Below, piece by piece: positions 45,498 to 59,152 of a stretch of DNA of 64,000 nucleotides. Position 1 is the first letter of the stretch. Each line of letters opens with the position of its first letter. Both the position numbers and the translations under genes were made by a program. Source of the DNA: Syngnathus acus (Eukaryota; Chordata; Actinopteri; Syngnathiformes; Syngnathidae). The DNA is taken from contig NC_051089.1 in the NCBI RefSeq assembly GCF_901709675.1, forward strand, positions 17,854,008 through 17,918,007, written 5' to 3'. A model generated the notes under the pieces. The model was not told where the DNA came from. It saw only the letters and a list, made by a program, of their open reading frames with translations, and did not search any database.

Positions 45498-46733
45498 CAT
45501 GGTGTCAAAGCCAAGGCCCGGGGGCCAAATACGGCCCACCACATCATTTTAGGTGGCCCGCGAAGACAAATTGTGCATCGAATTCACGTCAATTCCAAAG
45601 TTTCAAATTCTTTTCACTTTTTAAAAAATAGAGATATTGTTCGCAATTTTTATTAGCATTCATCTTTTAAATTTTTTATTTTTTAAGATTTGATTTGATT
45701 TCAATATTTCATTTTTAAATATTTGAACAGTTTTTATTAGTCTCTGTTTTGAAAACTAGTTATTCATCAGTTTGTTGTGTAGCCTATACCAGTGTTTCCC
45801 AACCACTGTGCCGCGGCACACTGGTGTGCCGTGAGAGATGTTCAGTTGTGCCGTGGGATTGTCCACTATTAATTACGGAGCGCATTGTAAACAGGATCGC
45901 CAAACCACTGGTCAGTTCGCGCAAGGCCTGGTCAGCCACTTGCTAATCGTGCATGCATGGAGAATCGGAGAATCTTGAAATGTTATGCTCTGTCGGTCTG
46001 ATTGTGCTGCATTGGCACATATTCAGTTTATGTGTGTGTTGCTGTGTGATTTTGCTAACAGTGACAGACACTATGACGGTTGTGGTGCGTTTGTGGTCCA
46101 ATGGAAATCAGAGCATGCAGTTCAACCGGAGAACCTGGATTGGTTATTTTTCACATATATAAAATAAACAGTCAAGTCGAGACACCTCGACTGTGATAGC
46201 CACTCAGCTGCTGTCAGAACAGCAGAGCGTCATTAAAAGTGACTTTGTTCTTATTGTTGCAATATTTATAGAGCTAGTCTAAAACAGTAAACAAAATCAC
46301 GTTGATTCTTTTATTTTAATCACAATCACTTTAAATAGATTATTTCTTACGTCTTCATCTAAAACCTTTTTAAAAAACAGTCACTTTTATTTAAAAAAAA
46401 AGGAATACAATTTAAAGAATATTTAGTATTTATTTCTATTAAATTATTCGACTCTCCATACATATATATATAGGAATAGGACTTTACGTCTTTCGTTGTA
46501 ATATAACTGATTTTAATATAGGAGCATAACAGATTTTTGTTGGCGGTGTGCCGCGAGATTTTTTCCAATGAAAAGGTGTGCCGTGAATGAAAAAAGGTTG
46601 GGAAACACTGGCCTATACTATATATACAATATGAGACGTTCATACATTTATTTGGGTTGACAATTTTAATGGCCCTTTGAAGCAAACTATGACTATGAAG
46701 CGGCCCGCGACAAAAATAAGTTCGACACCCCTG
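45498..46733. mobile_element. hAT element with CAGGGGTGTC-type ends, hosting another hAT
   Basis: Left end CATGGTGTCAAAGCC (two changes from consensus), right end TTCGACACCCCTG; 8-bp duplication ATTTAGAT at 45490-45497 and 46734-46741. GGCCCGCGAAGACAAA and GCGGCCCGCGACAAAA are subterminal. Confidence 0.9.
45790..46610. mobile_element. hAT MITE with CAGTGTTTCCCAACC ends
   Basis: Ends CAGTGTTTCCCAACC and GGTTGGGAAACACTG; 8-bp duplication GCCTATAC at 45782-45789 and 46611-46618. Subterminal GTGCCGCGGCACACTGG and GGTGTGCCGCGAGATTTT. No transposase frame. Confidence 0.95.
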
Positions 46734-47149
46734 ATTTAGATGTATTCTTTCCCTGATTCTTCAAGATGATGTATTTGGTGTGTTTGCCGTTTGATGTGAT
46801 TTCACCTCATTAGATAAACATCTTTCATAAGTCTGACCTGCAGGTGCTGAAGTGACGTAAACTGTTATTCATAATAACAGTGTCTTATTTAATGAGAATC
46901 ACTGATAGTAGTTTTTCGGTGAAATATATTTTTAATGCTGTTAATAAATGCATTTGTTTCCAAAAAGCGTTTTTTGAATATCCATGCTTTACTTCCCTAC
47001 TAAAGGCCAAAACCATTTATGCAATGACCTTTACATGTCGTTTATATTACTTCACACAAACACTACATCCATCTGCTCCTGGTTCGGCCCCCCCGGTCAA
47101 AATTTAGAAGCCAATACTAAGTCAAGTCAAAAAGTTTGCCCACCCCTGA

Positions 47150-47455
47150 ACTAGACAGTGGTCCGCGAGTCCTAAAGCTGTGCGGGGCACAGAGCGATAT
47201 GCGTCCTTTATTACTGTGTAGCAGTGGTCCAGTGTCTGTGTGCCTCTGGTGGGACACGTGATATGCTGTCTATATTTGGGGAGTTTGTGTGTGTGAGGTT
47301 TGCTGTTAAAATTCCCCAAAACAATAATCAGTAAGTTTGGGAGTTTTTTCTCCATGTTTGTTATCTGGTCAGCCAGCAGCTTTGTGGTTTCGATCGAGCA
47401 TGCGTGTGGTGGAGTATAAACAGCCGCCATTACGATTGAGGAGAATTCCCGCGGT
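47150..47455 (-). pseudogene. Rex1-like LINE endonuclease fragment
   Basis: Minus frame reads AAVYTPPHACSIETTKLLAD, IIVLGNFNSKPHTHKLPKYR, ITCPTRGTQTLDHCYT and ALGLADHCLVQ. This order (GDFN-like, TLDHCY, SDH-like) is the C-terminal half of the endonuclease of Rex1-type LINEs. Catalytic GDFN reads GNFN and SDH reads ADH, so it is decayed. Confidence 0.8.
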
Positions 47456-47465
47456 GAATGAAACG

Positions 47466-47765
<300 letters not shown>

Positions 47766-47894
47766 CATGGCACTATAACCTGGGTCTGCTTTTGTAGTTG
47801 AATACAATTGATTAATTTGTGGGCTTGATGTTTTCATCTTATGCATACCTATTAAAGTGACCCAAATAAGTTTGAAAATGCAAAAAAGATTTAA

Positions 47895-49480
<1,586 letters not shown>

Positions 49481-50040
49481 CAGTGACGTGCGGTGAGGGT
49501 TGGGGTTGGTGAGGCACTGACTCAGGGTCAGATTTATAAACGTACTGTATGACGCTAAGGCACTAACTCACAAGTCAGATTTACATGCATACATGGTTGT
49601 TATCCCATTCTTGATTAAATTGAATAACATTTTAAACACACCACTGTACATTTAAACACACCACTGCAGTATTCTTACCTTTACTTGTAAATTAAGTCCA
49701 TTTCCTGTCCTTCTGGACTAAGATCTCGATGACAGGGAAAGCAATAAAGTCGATTTTTGGCAGCACAACCACAAAGCCAGTCTTTTTTAGAGTACCAATC
49801 CTTTTGAAGCGAACGTGTTGTAGTCCGTCCCGGGAGGCCCGTAGTTTGAATTAATCCTCGCAAATCTGGCGTTGGTCTTCCCTTACTTATGATTTCTTGC
49901 TTTGACTGAAAGTCAAGTTTTGAAAAATTTCTTATTTTCGAGATTATATCCTCCATTTTCAGGGAAAATAAAGCCAAATAGCAACGCGTTAGCACCGAAT
50001 GTTGTTGGTTGTTTTTCTTTTCTTTTTTTTCTTCTTAATT
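49481..50040 (-). mobile_element. hAT element remnant with TTF/ZMYM-type finger gene start
   Basis: Left end CAGTGACGTGCGGTGAGGG. The minus frame 49681-49995 reads KLDFQSKQEIISKGRPTPDL, TTTRSLQKDWYSKKDWLCGC and KNRLYCFPCH, the N-terminal TTF-type zinc finger of ZMYM6-like hAT transposases (two Cys pairs visible). The catalytic domain is missing and the right terminus was not identified. Confidence 0.75.
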
Positions 50041-50053
50041 TACTCTCGCATTT

Positions 50054-50106
50054 ACTTTGCGGTAAAAAAATGTGGCTCTTAGTCTCTGACTGGTTGGCCA
50101 CCCCTG
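50054..50106. mobile_element. hAT terminus, solitary (same family as 1432-1823)
   Basis: GGTAAAAAAATGTGGCTCTT then GTCTCTGACTGG and TTGGCCACCCCTG repeat the right end of the MITE at 1432-1823. The left end is missing. Confidence 0.85.
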
Positions 50107-50206
50107 ATCTACCAGAAATTGGAGACATACAAAAAGTCTCTGGAGCTCGACTCAAAACTCAACAGGAAGCTGGCCATTTTATATTTCCTTTGAGATTTTG
50201 TCTTTT

Positions 50207-51628
50207 GTGGTACTTTTTTGTTTTAAGGAAAAGACAAAGAATTTAAGCAGGTTTAAACAAACAAGAATAAATCCTTGTGACTGTGCATCAGCTTTTGCAC
50301 CCTGGCTACTGAGAGCGGGTGGAACTCTACGGCGCTCTATGACATCTTCCTGAAGAGTCTGGCAGCCTTCATCCACGATTACTCGTTTCAGTTGATAGTA
50401 TGCCTCCGGATCTGGACTCCCACATTGCTCTCGCAATCTGGACAGATCACCGGCTGAGGGAGGTCAGGCAAATATGTGGTGGTACTTTTTTGGTTTTAAG
50501 GAAAAGACAAGGAATTTAAGCAGGTTTAATCAAACAAGAATGAATCCGTAAGTGACTGTGCATCAGCTTTTGCACCCTGACTGCTGAGAGCGGGTGGAAC
50601 TCGACGGTGCTCTATGACATCTTACTGAAGAGTCTGGCAGCCTCCATCCACGATTACTCGTTTCAGTTGATATGCCTCCGGATCTGGACTCCCACATTGC
50701 TCTCACAATCTGGACGGATCACCGGGTGAGGGAGGTCAGGCAAACATATGGTCACAGGTCGCGGGTTTCCCGCACTACCAAGCATCAGTTGTGACTGCTC
50801 CTCACTGTTCGCCATCTAACCATCGCCAGCATGTTCCCTTGGGACTAGAGGCAGAGCCCATGCAACTGGACAGATCGCAACTCTCGTAAGAGGAGAGATG
50901 ACGCCGACAACACAAAGGTTGGTGCTTTTACTGCGAAAAAAAGATCACCTCGTGTCAGCCTGCCCATACAAAACAACCCCAGTGATGAGTCAGTTTACGG
51001 CGCAAAAGTCCATTCCACAAAATCTCACCAGAGTTAAGATAATTCACTGAACCACTTACACAGACCTCCATGCAGTAATAGACTCTGGGGCAGAAGAGAG
51101 ACTCATGGACAGGGGGCTTGTGAGACATTTTAGTGCCAAGATCAAGCGACTGCTCAAGCCGATTAAGGTGAAGGCACTCAATGGTTGTGAACTATTTACC
51201 ATTACTCACATCATTGAACCTATCGAGTTCCATGTTGGCGAACATGTGGAGCGCCTAATTCTCCATGTGTTTGAGTCTCTTTCACTTACTCTGGTTTTTG
51301 GACACCCGTGATTGTATGAACACAACCCGCACATGAACTGGCGGACTGGCAAAATTCTGGGATGGGGAAAGTAATGTGTGAACCACGGAATTGGTTTACC
51401 AACTCAGAGAAGAGATAACGATTGTTTATGATGTTTCTGTTAATTTCCTACGAGACTTTGAATACCCAGGTCTGAGCGTTGTACCTCCATGCTATCATTA
51501 AAGTATTAAACAAGACCAAACCCATGTCATTCCCACCGCATCGTGCCTACGATTGTGCCATAGAGCTGATTCCGGCTTCCACTAGTCCCAAGTATTCAGG
51601 CTCTGAACCAGAGTGCAGCAATTAAAGA
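50207..51628 (+). pseudogene. Ty3/gypsy retrotransposon fragment: gag end, protease, start of RT
   Basis: A 272-bp gag segment is present twice in tandem (GTGGTACTTTTTTG at 50207 and 50479). Near 50927 it reads CFYCEKKDHLVSACPY, a CCHC nucleic-acid-binding knuckle. At 51090 HAVIDSGAEERLMDRGLVRH holds the DSG(A) active site of a retroviral-type aspartic protease, continued in the frame 51105-51311 to LTLVFGHP. A stop replaces the next Trp, then LYEHNPHMNW. Near 51530 FPPHRAYDCAIELIPASTSP marks the approach to RT. Sushi-like Ty3/gypsy is my best call. No LTRs flank it. Confidence 0.8.
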
Positions 51629-51951
51629 ATATCGTATTTTCCGCATCATGAGGCGCATTTAAAAGCCTTTAATTTTCTCAAAAAACGAAGGTGCGCCTTT
51701 TAATAAGGTGCGCCTTTTGTGTGGACCAAATTGCAAAATCTGTAAAGTTGTTTTGTGTGGCTTCCGTATTATACAGGCGTAATATGAAGACCCGGTGAAC
51801 CAATCAGAGGACATTACGTTTTATGTAGATCGGGGCAAATAAACAATCAGAGGACTGTACGTAACACGTAGAGTATGTTCCTCCGCCGCCATTGCTAAAT
51901 AATGTCAAATTCGCACTTATCTTATGTAAGCGACCGGCTCTCCGTTTAAAG

Positions 51952-52551
51952 TAGGGGTGTCCAAACTTTTTGGACGGAGGGCCATATTTAGTAACGTGAA
52001 GGGGCCCGGGGGCCAATATTTGTTGTCGCTTCTCTCCCGGGGGGGTGGGGGGTGCAAGTGGGACGTCCAACGCTGCGCGTTCCCTTCTCTTCCCTGCTAC
52101 TGGGACGTCCAACGCCGCGTTCCTTTCTCTTCCGGGGGGGGGGGGGGGGGGTGCTATTAGGACGTCCAACGCTGCGCGTTCCCTTCTGTTGCGGGGGGGG
52201 GGGGGGCGGGGGGGGTCTAGTGGGACGTCCAACGCTGCGCGTTCCCTGATCTTTCGGGGGGGAGGGGGGGGTTGCTAATCGGACGTCAAGCGCAGCGCGT
52301 TCGCTTCTCTCCCGGGGGGGGGGGGCTAGTGTGACGTCAAATCAAACGCTGCGCGTTCGCTTCTCTTCGGGGGGGGGGCTAATCGGACGTCAAGCGCTTT
52401 GTGTGGCGGGCTCCATCTACTGTGGGAACTGAGAAGTGCTCAAGCTGTTGTGCGGGCCACATTCAATTATGTTTTCAGAATTTGCTGCGGGCCAATAAAA
52501 ACTGGACCGCGGGCCAACTGCGGCCCGCGGGCCGTAGTTTGGACACGCCTA
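51952..52551. mobile_element. hAT element with G-rich minisatellite
   Basis: Ends TAGGGGTGTCCAAACT and AGTTTGGACACGCCTA; 8-bp duplication GTTTAAAG at 51944-51951 and 52552-52559. The centre consists of about seven minisatellite units. GGGCCATATTTAGTAACGTG and GGGCCAACTGCGGCCCGCGG are subterminal. Confidence 0.95.
52030..52400 (+). repeat. G-rich minisatellite, about seven units
   Basis: Units of about 45-65 bp: GGGACGTCCAACGCTGCGC, GTTCCCTTCTCTTCC, then 7-18 consecutive G. The long G runs differ in length between units. Related to 44690-44820. Confidence 0.93.
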
Positions 52552-55075
52552 GTTTAAAGGGTTAAAACTCTCCTTTGTCCCCGCTGCTCTAACGCAGCTC
52601 TCATGGGGAGACGAGAGTTAAATAAACCGGAGTTGGGATAATATTCGTCCGAGTTGCTGACCGCCTCTAAGAAATTAATTCTTAAGGAATAAATTTAATC
52701 TTTTCAGGACGCCAATCCCTCTAAAGTCATGCAACGCTCGTGTAGAGTAATCTGTTAAGACACGGTGTCAGAATGACCGCGCCCTTTTTGTGGTGGCGGC
52801 TATCTTCCTTTGAATTGTTGCACTCGGATCTCGGCTATATTAAGCTGTCTTTGTTAAAACCGCGGTGATTCGTTTATTTACACTAGCGCGCTCCCGCACT
52901 AGGTGAGTCTTAAGTTAACTATTTCGAACCAGATCCGACACTTCCTGATGTCAAGGATAAAAGCTGTCTTCACTTTAAAAAGAACTTAACGGTTTACAGT
53001 ATGACTATGATAGAGAAACAAAAAAGATTTAGAGCTTATAAGATCCAAATAATCACTAATCGAAATTACATGGTGATGAAGTAGAAATTGAATGAATAAG
53101 CAAAAAAAAGAATTACAAGTCTCGATTGTTCGAACAAACAACAATAATTCCACTCACCAATCCCAATAGAGCAAAAATTATTCAGTCTCGGAGTTCTCTC
53201 GATTGCAAAACTCTCAAATAGTAAAAAAGGGTAAGAGGCTAGAGGTATCAAATGCTGTTTGGTGGAAAAAGTCGAGAGATCACTTCACCTTGGTCCAAAA
53301 ATCCGAATTCTGTTTAAAAAGATAGTTCGGCCTTGAGGAGGGAGAGGACTACGCCTTAAAAATGGCCTCTCCCTTTCTGCTGCACCGAGGTCCTCCCTCC
53401 TCGACTATCCCGAAGCTTAAAATTTTACAAAGTCCAATTCGAAGACACTAGAGATTCATTTTAGTAGATTTTGGTCTAATCTCAAAAAGAATGAAAAATC
53501 GATGTTCGTCTAATCGGCATTCTTGGCCCACAGGCAGCCCGCAGGGGCAAAGCCCTGACGGAGAGAGCGAGCCCTGTTCTCGTTTGGAAGGAACCTTTTA
53601 TAGGCTGTACGTAGGTTGTACGCCAGCTTGGTCACATACCAGTTTTTCTACGTGGTCCTATACCTGTCTTTTTTTCCATGGCTCATCCTAAAATAGACTG
53701 CAGCCCCATCCTCGACCGGATGAGGTGACCTCCGGGTCAGGCTCATGCGTGGGATCGCAGTCTTCCACCACACAGTATCACTATTAACCCCTGCCTCCTC
53801 TTTGTCTTTGCTTACATGTGTACATTCATGTGTAAATGGAACATCAATATTAAATACATGTTGGATATTGATTAAACATTGGAACAATAAAACATGTTTT
53901 CATAATAGTCAACTTAACACATACTCGTAACTATGATCATAGGTTCTCCTTATTAGCAGATTAAAATACTCAAGCAGTTTCCAAGTATTTTATAGCAAAA
54001 CAAAATAATATATAATAATCCAAAATTGTGTGATGCTATGCGTAATTCAGACAGGTCGTGTCCTCTCAATTGATAATTTAATTTATTAGATTTCTTAGTT
54101 CCCATCAGATTACCCCCTTTGTCAAGTCAATTTAACTTTGGCACCATCTTCTGGTGAAATTCGGAACTGCAATAGAGGTTGACTATATCAACCAGTAACC
54201 CCCCCTCTACCAGTTTAACAATAGTTAATTTTGAGGAACTAACTTCGAAGTGACCCCTACTCGGGTCCCAATAGGTATTCTCACGTCAAGCTTTGTCACC
54301 ATCTTCTGGTGGAAATTGGAATTCAAATAAATACTATCGTTTGGGCAAAGAAAACAGCATTAGGACCCTCTAAAATGGCAAAGACAAAGACAAAGTTGTT
54401 TTGTGTGGCTTCCACTACACAGACGTTTTATACAGGCATAATATGTAGACCCGATTAACCAATCAGAGGACATTGTTTTACGTAGATCGGGGCGGTAAAC
54501 CAATCAGAGGACTGTACGTAACACGTTGAGTATGTACCTCCGCCGCCATTGATAAATAAACATTATCCTTTGTGCACAGAAAACGGCATTAGGACCTTCT
54601 AAAATGACATAGACAGCAAGACATGCTTACGAGGCACAATTAGGGCTTCCTGGAAAGCTCGTGACAATGACGAGAAGGAACTTCGCCTGTTTAATGGCGA
54701 ACTTCCCCAACTCTTTATTTTGGATACAGAAGATGAGGACTTGCACCGATTTGCGTATGAATATCGATTAACAATAATGTGAGTACATAGAGTACATGGT
54801 TAAACAGTAGAATAAAGTACAACCGAACTCAATCTTGCTCCCGTGACTTTTTTTTTTTTTTCTACCGTAAGTCATGGCATGCAGCCGCCCTATGTGTGGA
54901 TTATATACAAAATGGACCCCACAATTGCGTTTTAACCCGAAGTGCCTTATGGTGCGGAAAATACGGTACATAAAACTTCTCAGAAGGTAAGACCAATTTT
55001 CACTTTATCATTCCCTACGTGAGCGAGTTTCTTTTTTGTGCGAGAAAAAAAGGGTCCTTACGACCCTGTATAGCA

Positions 55076-55551
55076 GTGGTCCCCAACCACCGGGCCGCGG
55101 ACCGGTACCGGTCCGTGGGTCACTTTGTACCGGGCCGCCAAGCCACACAGAAAAAAAAAAATTGTTTTAATCGACGATCAATTAATTCAGGTCAAGACGC
55201 TCGTCCCGGTCACGTGACATGTTTCCCCAGTCGAGCCCGCAAAGCTAGCAAAAATGAGTAAGTATTTATTTTGAAAAATGTAAAAAAATTGGCGATTCTC
55301 TCCCAATTACATCCGTCGGTTCAGGTCAAGACGCTCGTCTCGGTCACGTGACATGTCACCTCAGTTGAGCCCGCGAAGCAAGCAAAAATGAGCAAGAAAG
55401 AGATGTTTGGAAAGCTTCTTCGGAAAGGGAAAAAAGCCCAATGAGGAGACGGAAGAAGAAGAGGCTACGAAGCTGCATTTAAAAGACTATGACGCGCCAA
55501 GCCCACTCTGCATAATATGTGGCGACAGGCTAGCTAACGAGGCAATGAAGT
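55076..55551 (+). mobile_element. hAT element, left part with finger gene start
   Basis: Left end CAGTGGTCCCCAACCACCGG with CCGCGGACCGGTACCGG next to it. A 134-bp unit beginning TCAGGTCAAGACGCTCGTC is repeated at 55187 and 55321. After the second, from 55388, the frame reads MSKKEMFGKLLRK and later KLHLKDYDAPSPLCIICGDR LANEAMKS, the Cys pair of a BED finger, then stops. The right end is missing. Confidence 0.8.
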
Positions 55552-55690
55552 CTTGAAATTGAGCCTGTTGCGCTTTTCGGACACAATTTCCCCAGCCGTT
55601 GAAAACACCCGCTCACACGGTACAGATGAGGCTGAAGTGCAGAGAAATTGCAACGCAAGCCGGAAGAGGTTTGGGTAATGGGTCTTTTGA
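55552..55690 (-). pseudogene. hAT (ZBED1-like) transposase C-terminal fragment
   Basis: Minus strand reads RLALQFLCTSASSVPCERVF STAGEIVSEKRNRLN, the dimerisation region of Ac/ZBED1-type transposases. It abuts the + strand finger piece of a different hAT at 55551 in opposite orientation, so the junction is a rearrangement or a fused remnant. Confidence 0.8.
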
Positions 55691-55701
55691 TTGTCCTAGT
55701 A

Positions 55702-56648
55702 CAGTAATCCCTCGTTTTTCGCGGATAATTGGTTCCAAAAACCACCCGCGATAAGTGAAATCCACGAAGTACGGTCACCCTCTCATCTGTACATTTTGTG
55801 TGTGTCAATAAATGTACATGAAACCATTTAAGTACATATTTTAGAACATTAAATAATTGTTTCAAACATGTAAATAATACATTAATAGTATAAATAACAT
55901 ACAGAACATTTTTTATAAATATTGAAAATATAAATATTATATGTGTGCGTGTAACAAGAAGTACTGGGCAGGCTAACGAGTTAGCGGAAATATGCTAATT
56001 TGCGATCGTGCTAACACGCGAAAACGGACCTCTAAAGGAATGTAAACGAACATTTGGAGCAATACTACATTGTCCTAAAGGTTAGACACGTGATCGTTCA
56101 TTTCTCTTGTTAGGAGACCCACTTACAACGTCAATGACTCCTGTACCACTGTAACCAACGCATGTACACGAACGTAAACCAGGAAGTGGTATTACCTGAA
56201 AACGGCCTTCATAATACATCACCCTACCTCAAATCAAAGCACGGTTGAATAACATAGATAACATGGAAAATTCTTAACACATACTGTGAATATGTTTTTA
56301 GAACAACTTTTATTATTATAAAAAAATATATAACAAGGTACAAGTGTACATCATGTAAATATGATTTTAGAACTCTTAGTATTATAACAATTTTTCTATA
56401 AGATGGTACAACACTAAATATGTTTTTAGAACTCTTATTATTATAACAATTTTTATATAAAAAGGTACAAGTGTACGCAATTGTGTGGGCACTCCTTGCC
56501 TTCTGCTGGCGTGTGGGCAAGTTTCGTGCCATAATTCCTCAATTTAGAAGTTTTATTTTGACTTTTAATTTTTTTTTTAATTTGGAAAATAAATCTGCGA
56601 TGTAGTGAAACCGTGATAAATGAACCGCGATGTAGCGAGGGATTACTG
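55702..56648. mobile_element. pogo/Tigger-like MITE, family 2
   Basis: Ends CAGTAATCCCTCGTTTTTCG and TGTAGCGAGGGATTACTG, TA on both sides. AT-rich repeats (TATGTTTTTAGAAC) as in 12240-12904, with which it is colinear over most of its length. Confidence 0.9.
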
Positions 56649-58260
56649 TATCTGACTTGGGGCTGCTCCATAATTCTTGATAACTTCGAGGATGAACCTC
56701 AAAAGGTCAGATATTGTTTTGTCAATTCAAGTCAAGTTTATTTATATAGCCCTAAATCACAAGCAGTCTCAAAGGGCTTCACATACAAAAACATTGACAA
56801 TTATTCTCAAAGCATCCCCTGATCTTAAGCTCCCAAGAAGGCAAGGAAAAACTCAAAAAAACCCTACTAGGGGAAAAATGAGAAGCCTTGAGAAGGGACC
56901 ACAGATAGAAGGATCCCCCTTTCAGGATCACCAGGCTGCAATGGATGCAGAGAGGGCACATGAAATACATAATATAAAAAATCAAAGAAAAAGTAAATGT
57001 TCAATTCAAAGCGAAGCGCTGCAGGAGGTGCCCTCGATTGTCCTGGCAGTGTCTTCGAGGGGGGTAATCCGCTGCAGTTCCCTCATCTTGATTGGTCCAC
57101 GAGAATCCAGGCAGCTACTGTCAGCTTGGGTGTCACCTAATCACCTCCCCAGCCGGGGAGGAGTGGGGGGTGGGGAGGAGGGAACGAAAACACAAACTCC
57201 AGCCGAATCGGCCACTACAGGTTAATTAAAGGCCATATCATAGAAATGTGTCTTTAAACGTGTCTTAAATGTTCCTACTGAGGTAGCAGTTCTAATATCC
57301 ATTGGTAGGGCATTCCAAAGCTCTGAAGCCCGAATAGAAAATGCTCTAGACCCTGCAGACATTAAATTGGCCCTCAGGGTCACTTAAAGACTAGCGTTTT
57401 GCGAGCGGAGGTTACGAGACGGAACGTAAGGAACAACTAGGTCGACGAGATATGAAGGCGCTAAGCCATGCAATGATTTATAGGTTAATAGAAGAACCTT
57501 GAAGTCACATCTTAAATGGACCGAGAGCCAATGTAAGTTGGCTAATATTGGGGTAATGTGATCAAATTTTCTTTACCGTGAGAGCAGCCTTGCAGCAGCA
57601 TTTTGTACTAACCGTAGACTTTTGAGACTGGACTTAGGAAGACCAGAGAATAATGCGTTACAGTAGTCCAGGCGCGACGTAATAAACGCATGTATAATAG
57701 TTAGTCTTAGCAATATTACGGAAGTGAAAAAACGCAATTCTAGTTATGTTCTTAATGTGCTTTTGAAAGGAGAGCGTTTGGTCAAATATTACCCCGAGAT
57801 TAGTTACGGTATCGCTCTGAGTGATAGTACAGCTATCCATAGTTATAGTGGTTTCCTTAAATAAGTGGTGATAACGAGCTGGACCAATTATCAACATCTC
57901 AGTTTTATCTGGGTTAAGATAAATAATAAAATTGAGAGACATCCATTGCTTGATGTCCGCAAGGCACGCCTCAAGATTACAACAGTCCCGTAGATTTGTC
58001 ATCGATAACGGCATATGTAATTGAGTGTCATCCGCGTAACATTGAAAACTAATATTATATTTACATATTATGTCCCCAAGCGGAATCATATAAATATTAA
58101 ATAGAATTGGTCGCATTGCCATGGACCACTCGGTGCGTCCTGTCTGATAGATAGGAATAGAACCAGCGTAGTGCTGACCCTGAAATACCAACACAGCTTT
58201 TAAGGCGCTCTAATAAAATATCGAAGTCTACAGTGTCAAAGGCAGCACTAAGATCGAGTA

Positions 58261-59152
58261 CCGTTTTTTTCCGTGTATAATGCGCCCCCATGTATAATAC
58301 GCACCCTAACAATGGCATGTTGATGCTGGAAAAAAGCCTGTACCCATGTATAATACGCAGCCAATTTCTTTTTTTTTTAAGTCCCAATGATCGTCACACA
58401 CGCAGGGAGGCAATGGGTCCCATTTTTATAGTCTTTGGTGTGGTCTTAACTAGGCTGGATGTGTTTTTTTTTGTTGACGTTGATTTCTCCGACTGCCCGT
58501 AAAGGCACCACCGCGATCAGATGAAAAGAGAGGAAAGTGACGTGCGGACATGTGAAAAAGGCGGCTCTGTATGGGAGAGACGTTGAAGAGAAATAAAAAC
58601 ACCCTTGGAAACCAAAACTTGCCCCTCGTCGTGACTCGGAGCCGCAACAAATGTTTCGGATTTGTGTAGGGTACATTGTGACAGCAAACGAGCAGGTGAT
58701 CGAGCAAGCGTCTGATACGAGAGCATTGCGTTCGTATGGAGCGTGTTTGAAGTGAACAGCAGAGACGAAAGGAACAAGGCAAAGTGTTGTGAAATAAAAT
58801 ATTACCTGTAATACGCATTTTGTTATTTGCTGATTGTATTAAACTATCACATTCATTGTCAGTCAAGAAGAGAAGAGGACTATTATCCCTTCTTTGACGA
58901 AATGACCAGAGCACAGTACAAACACACTATTGTTCTTTCGGTATTTATTCAACCCACATTCTTTCACAACATGACAAGAAGAGAACAATACATAAATCAA
59001 AACTCGTACCAGTACCATGATTTTCTTAAAAAAAAAAAATCTTAAAAAAAAAAATAAAATTTTTTTTAAATTGTACCCATGTATAATGCGCACCCCAGAT
59101 TTTAGGACAATAAATTAGTTAAATTTTGCGTATTATACACGGAAAAAAACGG
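58261..59152 (-). mobile_element. pogo-type MITE, family 4, in L2 copy c
   Basis: Ends CCGTTTTTTTCCGTGTATAA and TTATACACGGAAAAAAACGG with TA on both sides. Reverse orientation of 36577-37439 and very similar to it, including the internally deleted SINE (58378-58441). Confidence 0.93.

Larger units (their letters stand above)
44690..47148 (+). mobile_element. hAT element (ZBED5-like), left end unclear, hosting two further hATs
   Basis: The right end AGTTTGCCCACCCCTG (to 47148) and flanking GACCTTTACATGTCG, TCTGCTCCTGGTTCGGCCC match 34547-35839 in reverse. A G-rich minisatellite (44690-44820) and a BED finger gene start (45006) precede it. The nested hAT at 45498-46733 carries a further one at 45790-46610. 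The left terminus was not found. Confidence 0.7.
51903..54325 (-). repeat. Long LTR-like repeat, copy 2, with 5-bp target duplication
   Basis: Minus orientation, TGAATTCC at its start and GAATTTGACA at its end. The perfect 5-bp repeat AATAA lies at 51898-51902 and 54326-54330; removing the insert restores the pogo sequence as in its internal duplicate. TATA box CCTATAAAAGG (minus, 53592-53602). About 1.8 kb without the nested hAT. Matches copy 1 along nearly all of its length but lacks that copy's first 82 bp. No internal retroviral genes adjoin it, as in a solo LTR. Confidence 0.65.
51632..54966. mobile_element. pogo-type element, family 3, hosting the second LTR-like repeat
   Basis: Left TCGTATTTTCCGCATCATGA, right TTATGGTGCGGAAAATACGG, TA on both sides. 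A segment with GGCTTCC...CAATCAGAGGACAT...CCGCCGCCATTG is present at 51752-51897 and again at 54405-54555. Near 54700 ends an acidic frame (FWIQKMRTC in one frame, DTEDEDLHRF in another) like a transposase tail. The LTR-like repeat at 51903-54325 lies inside. Confidence 0.82.

Noticed and set aside
52052-52278. Gly/Arg-rich repeated protein frames
   Set aside because: Translations of the G-run minisatellite in a hAT element.
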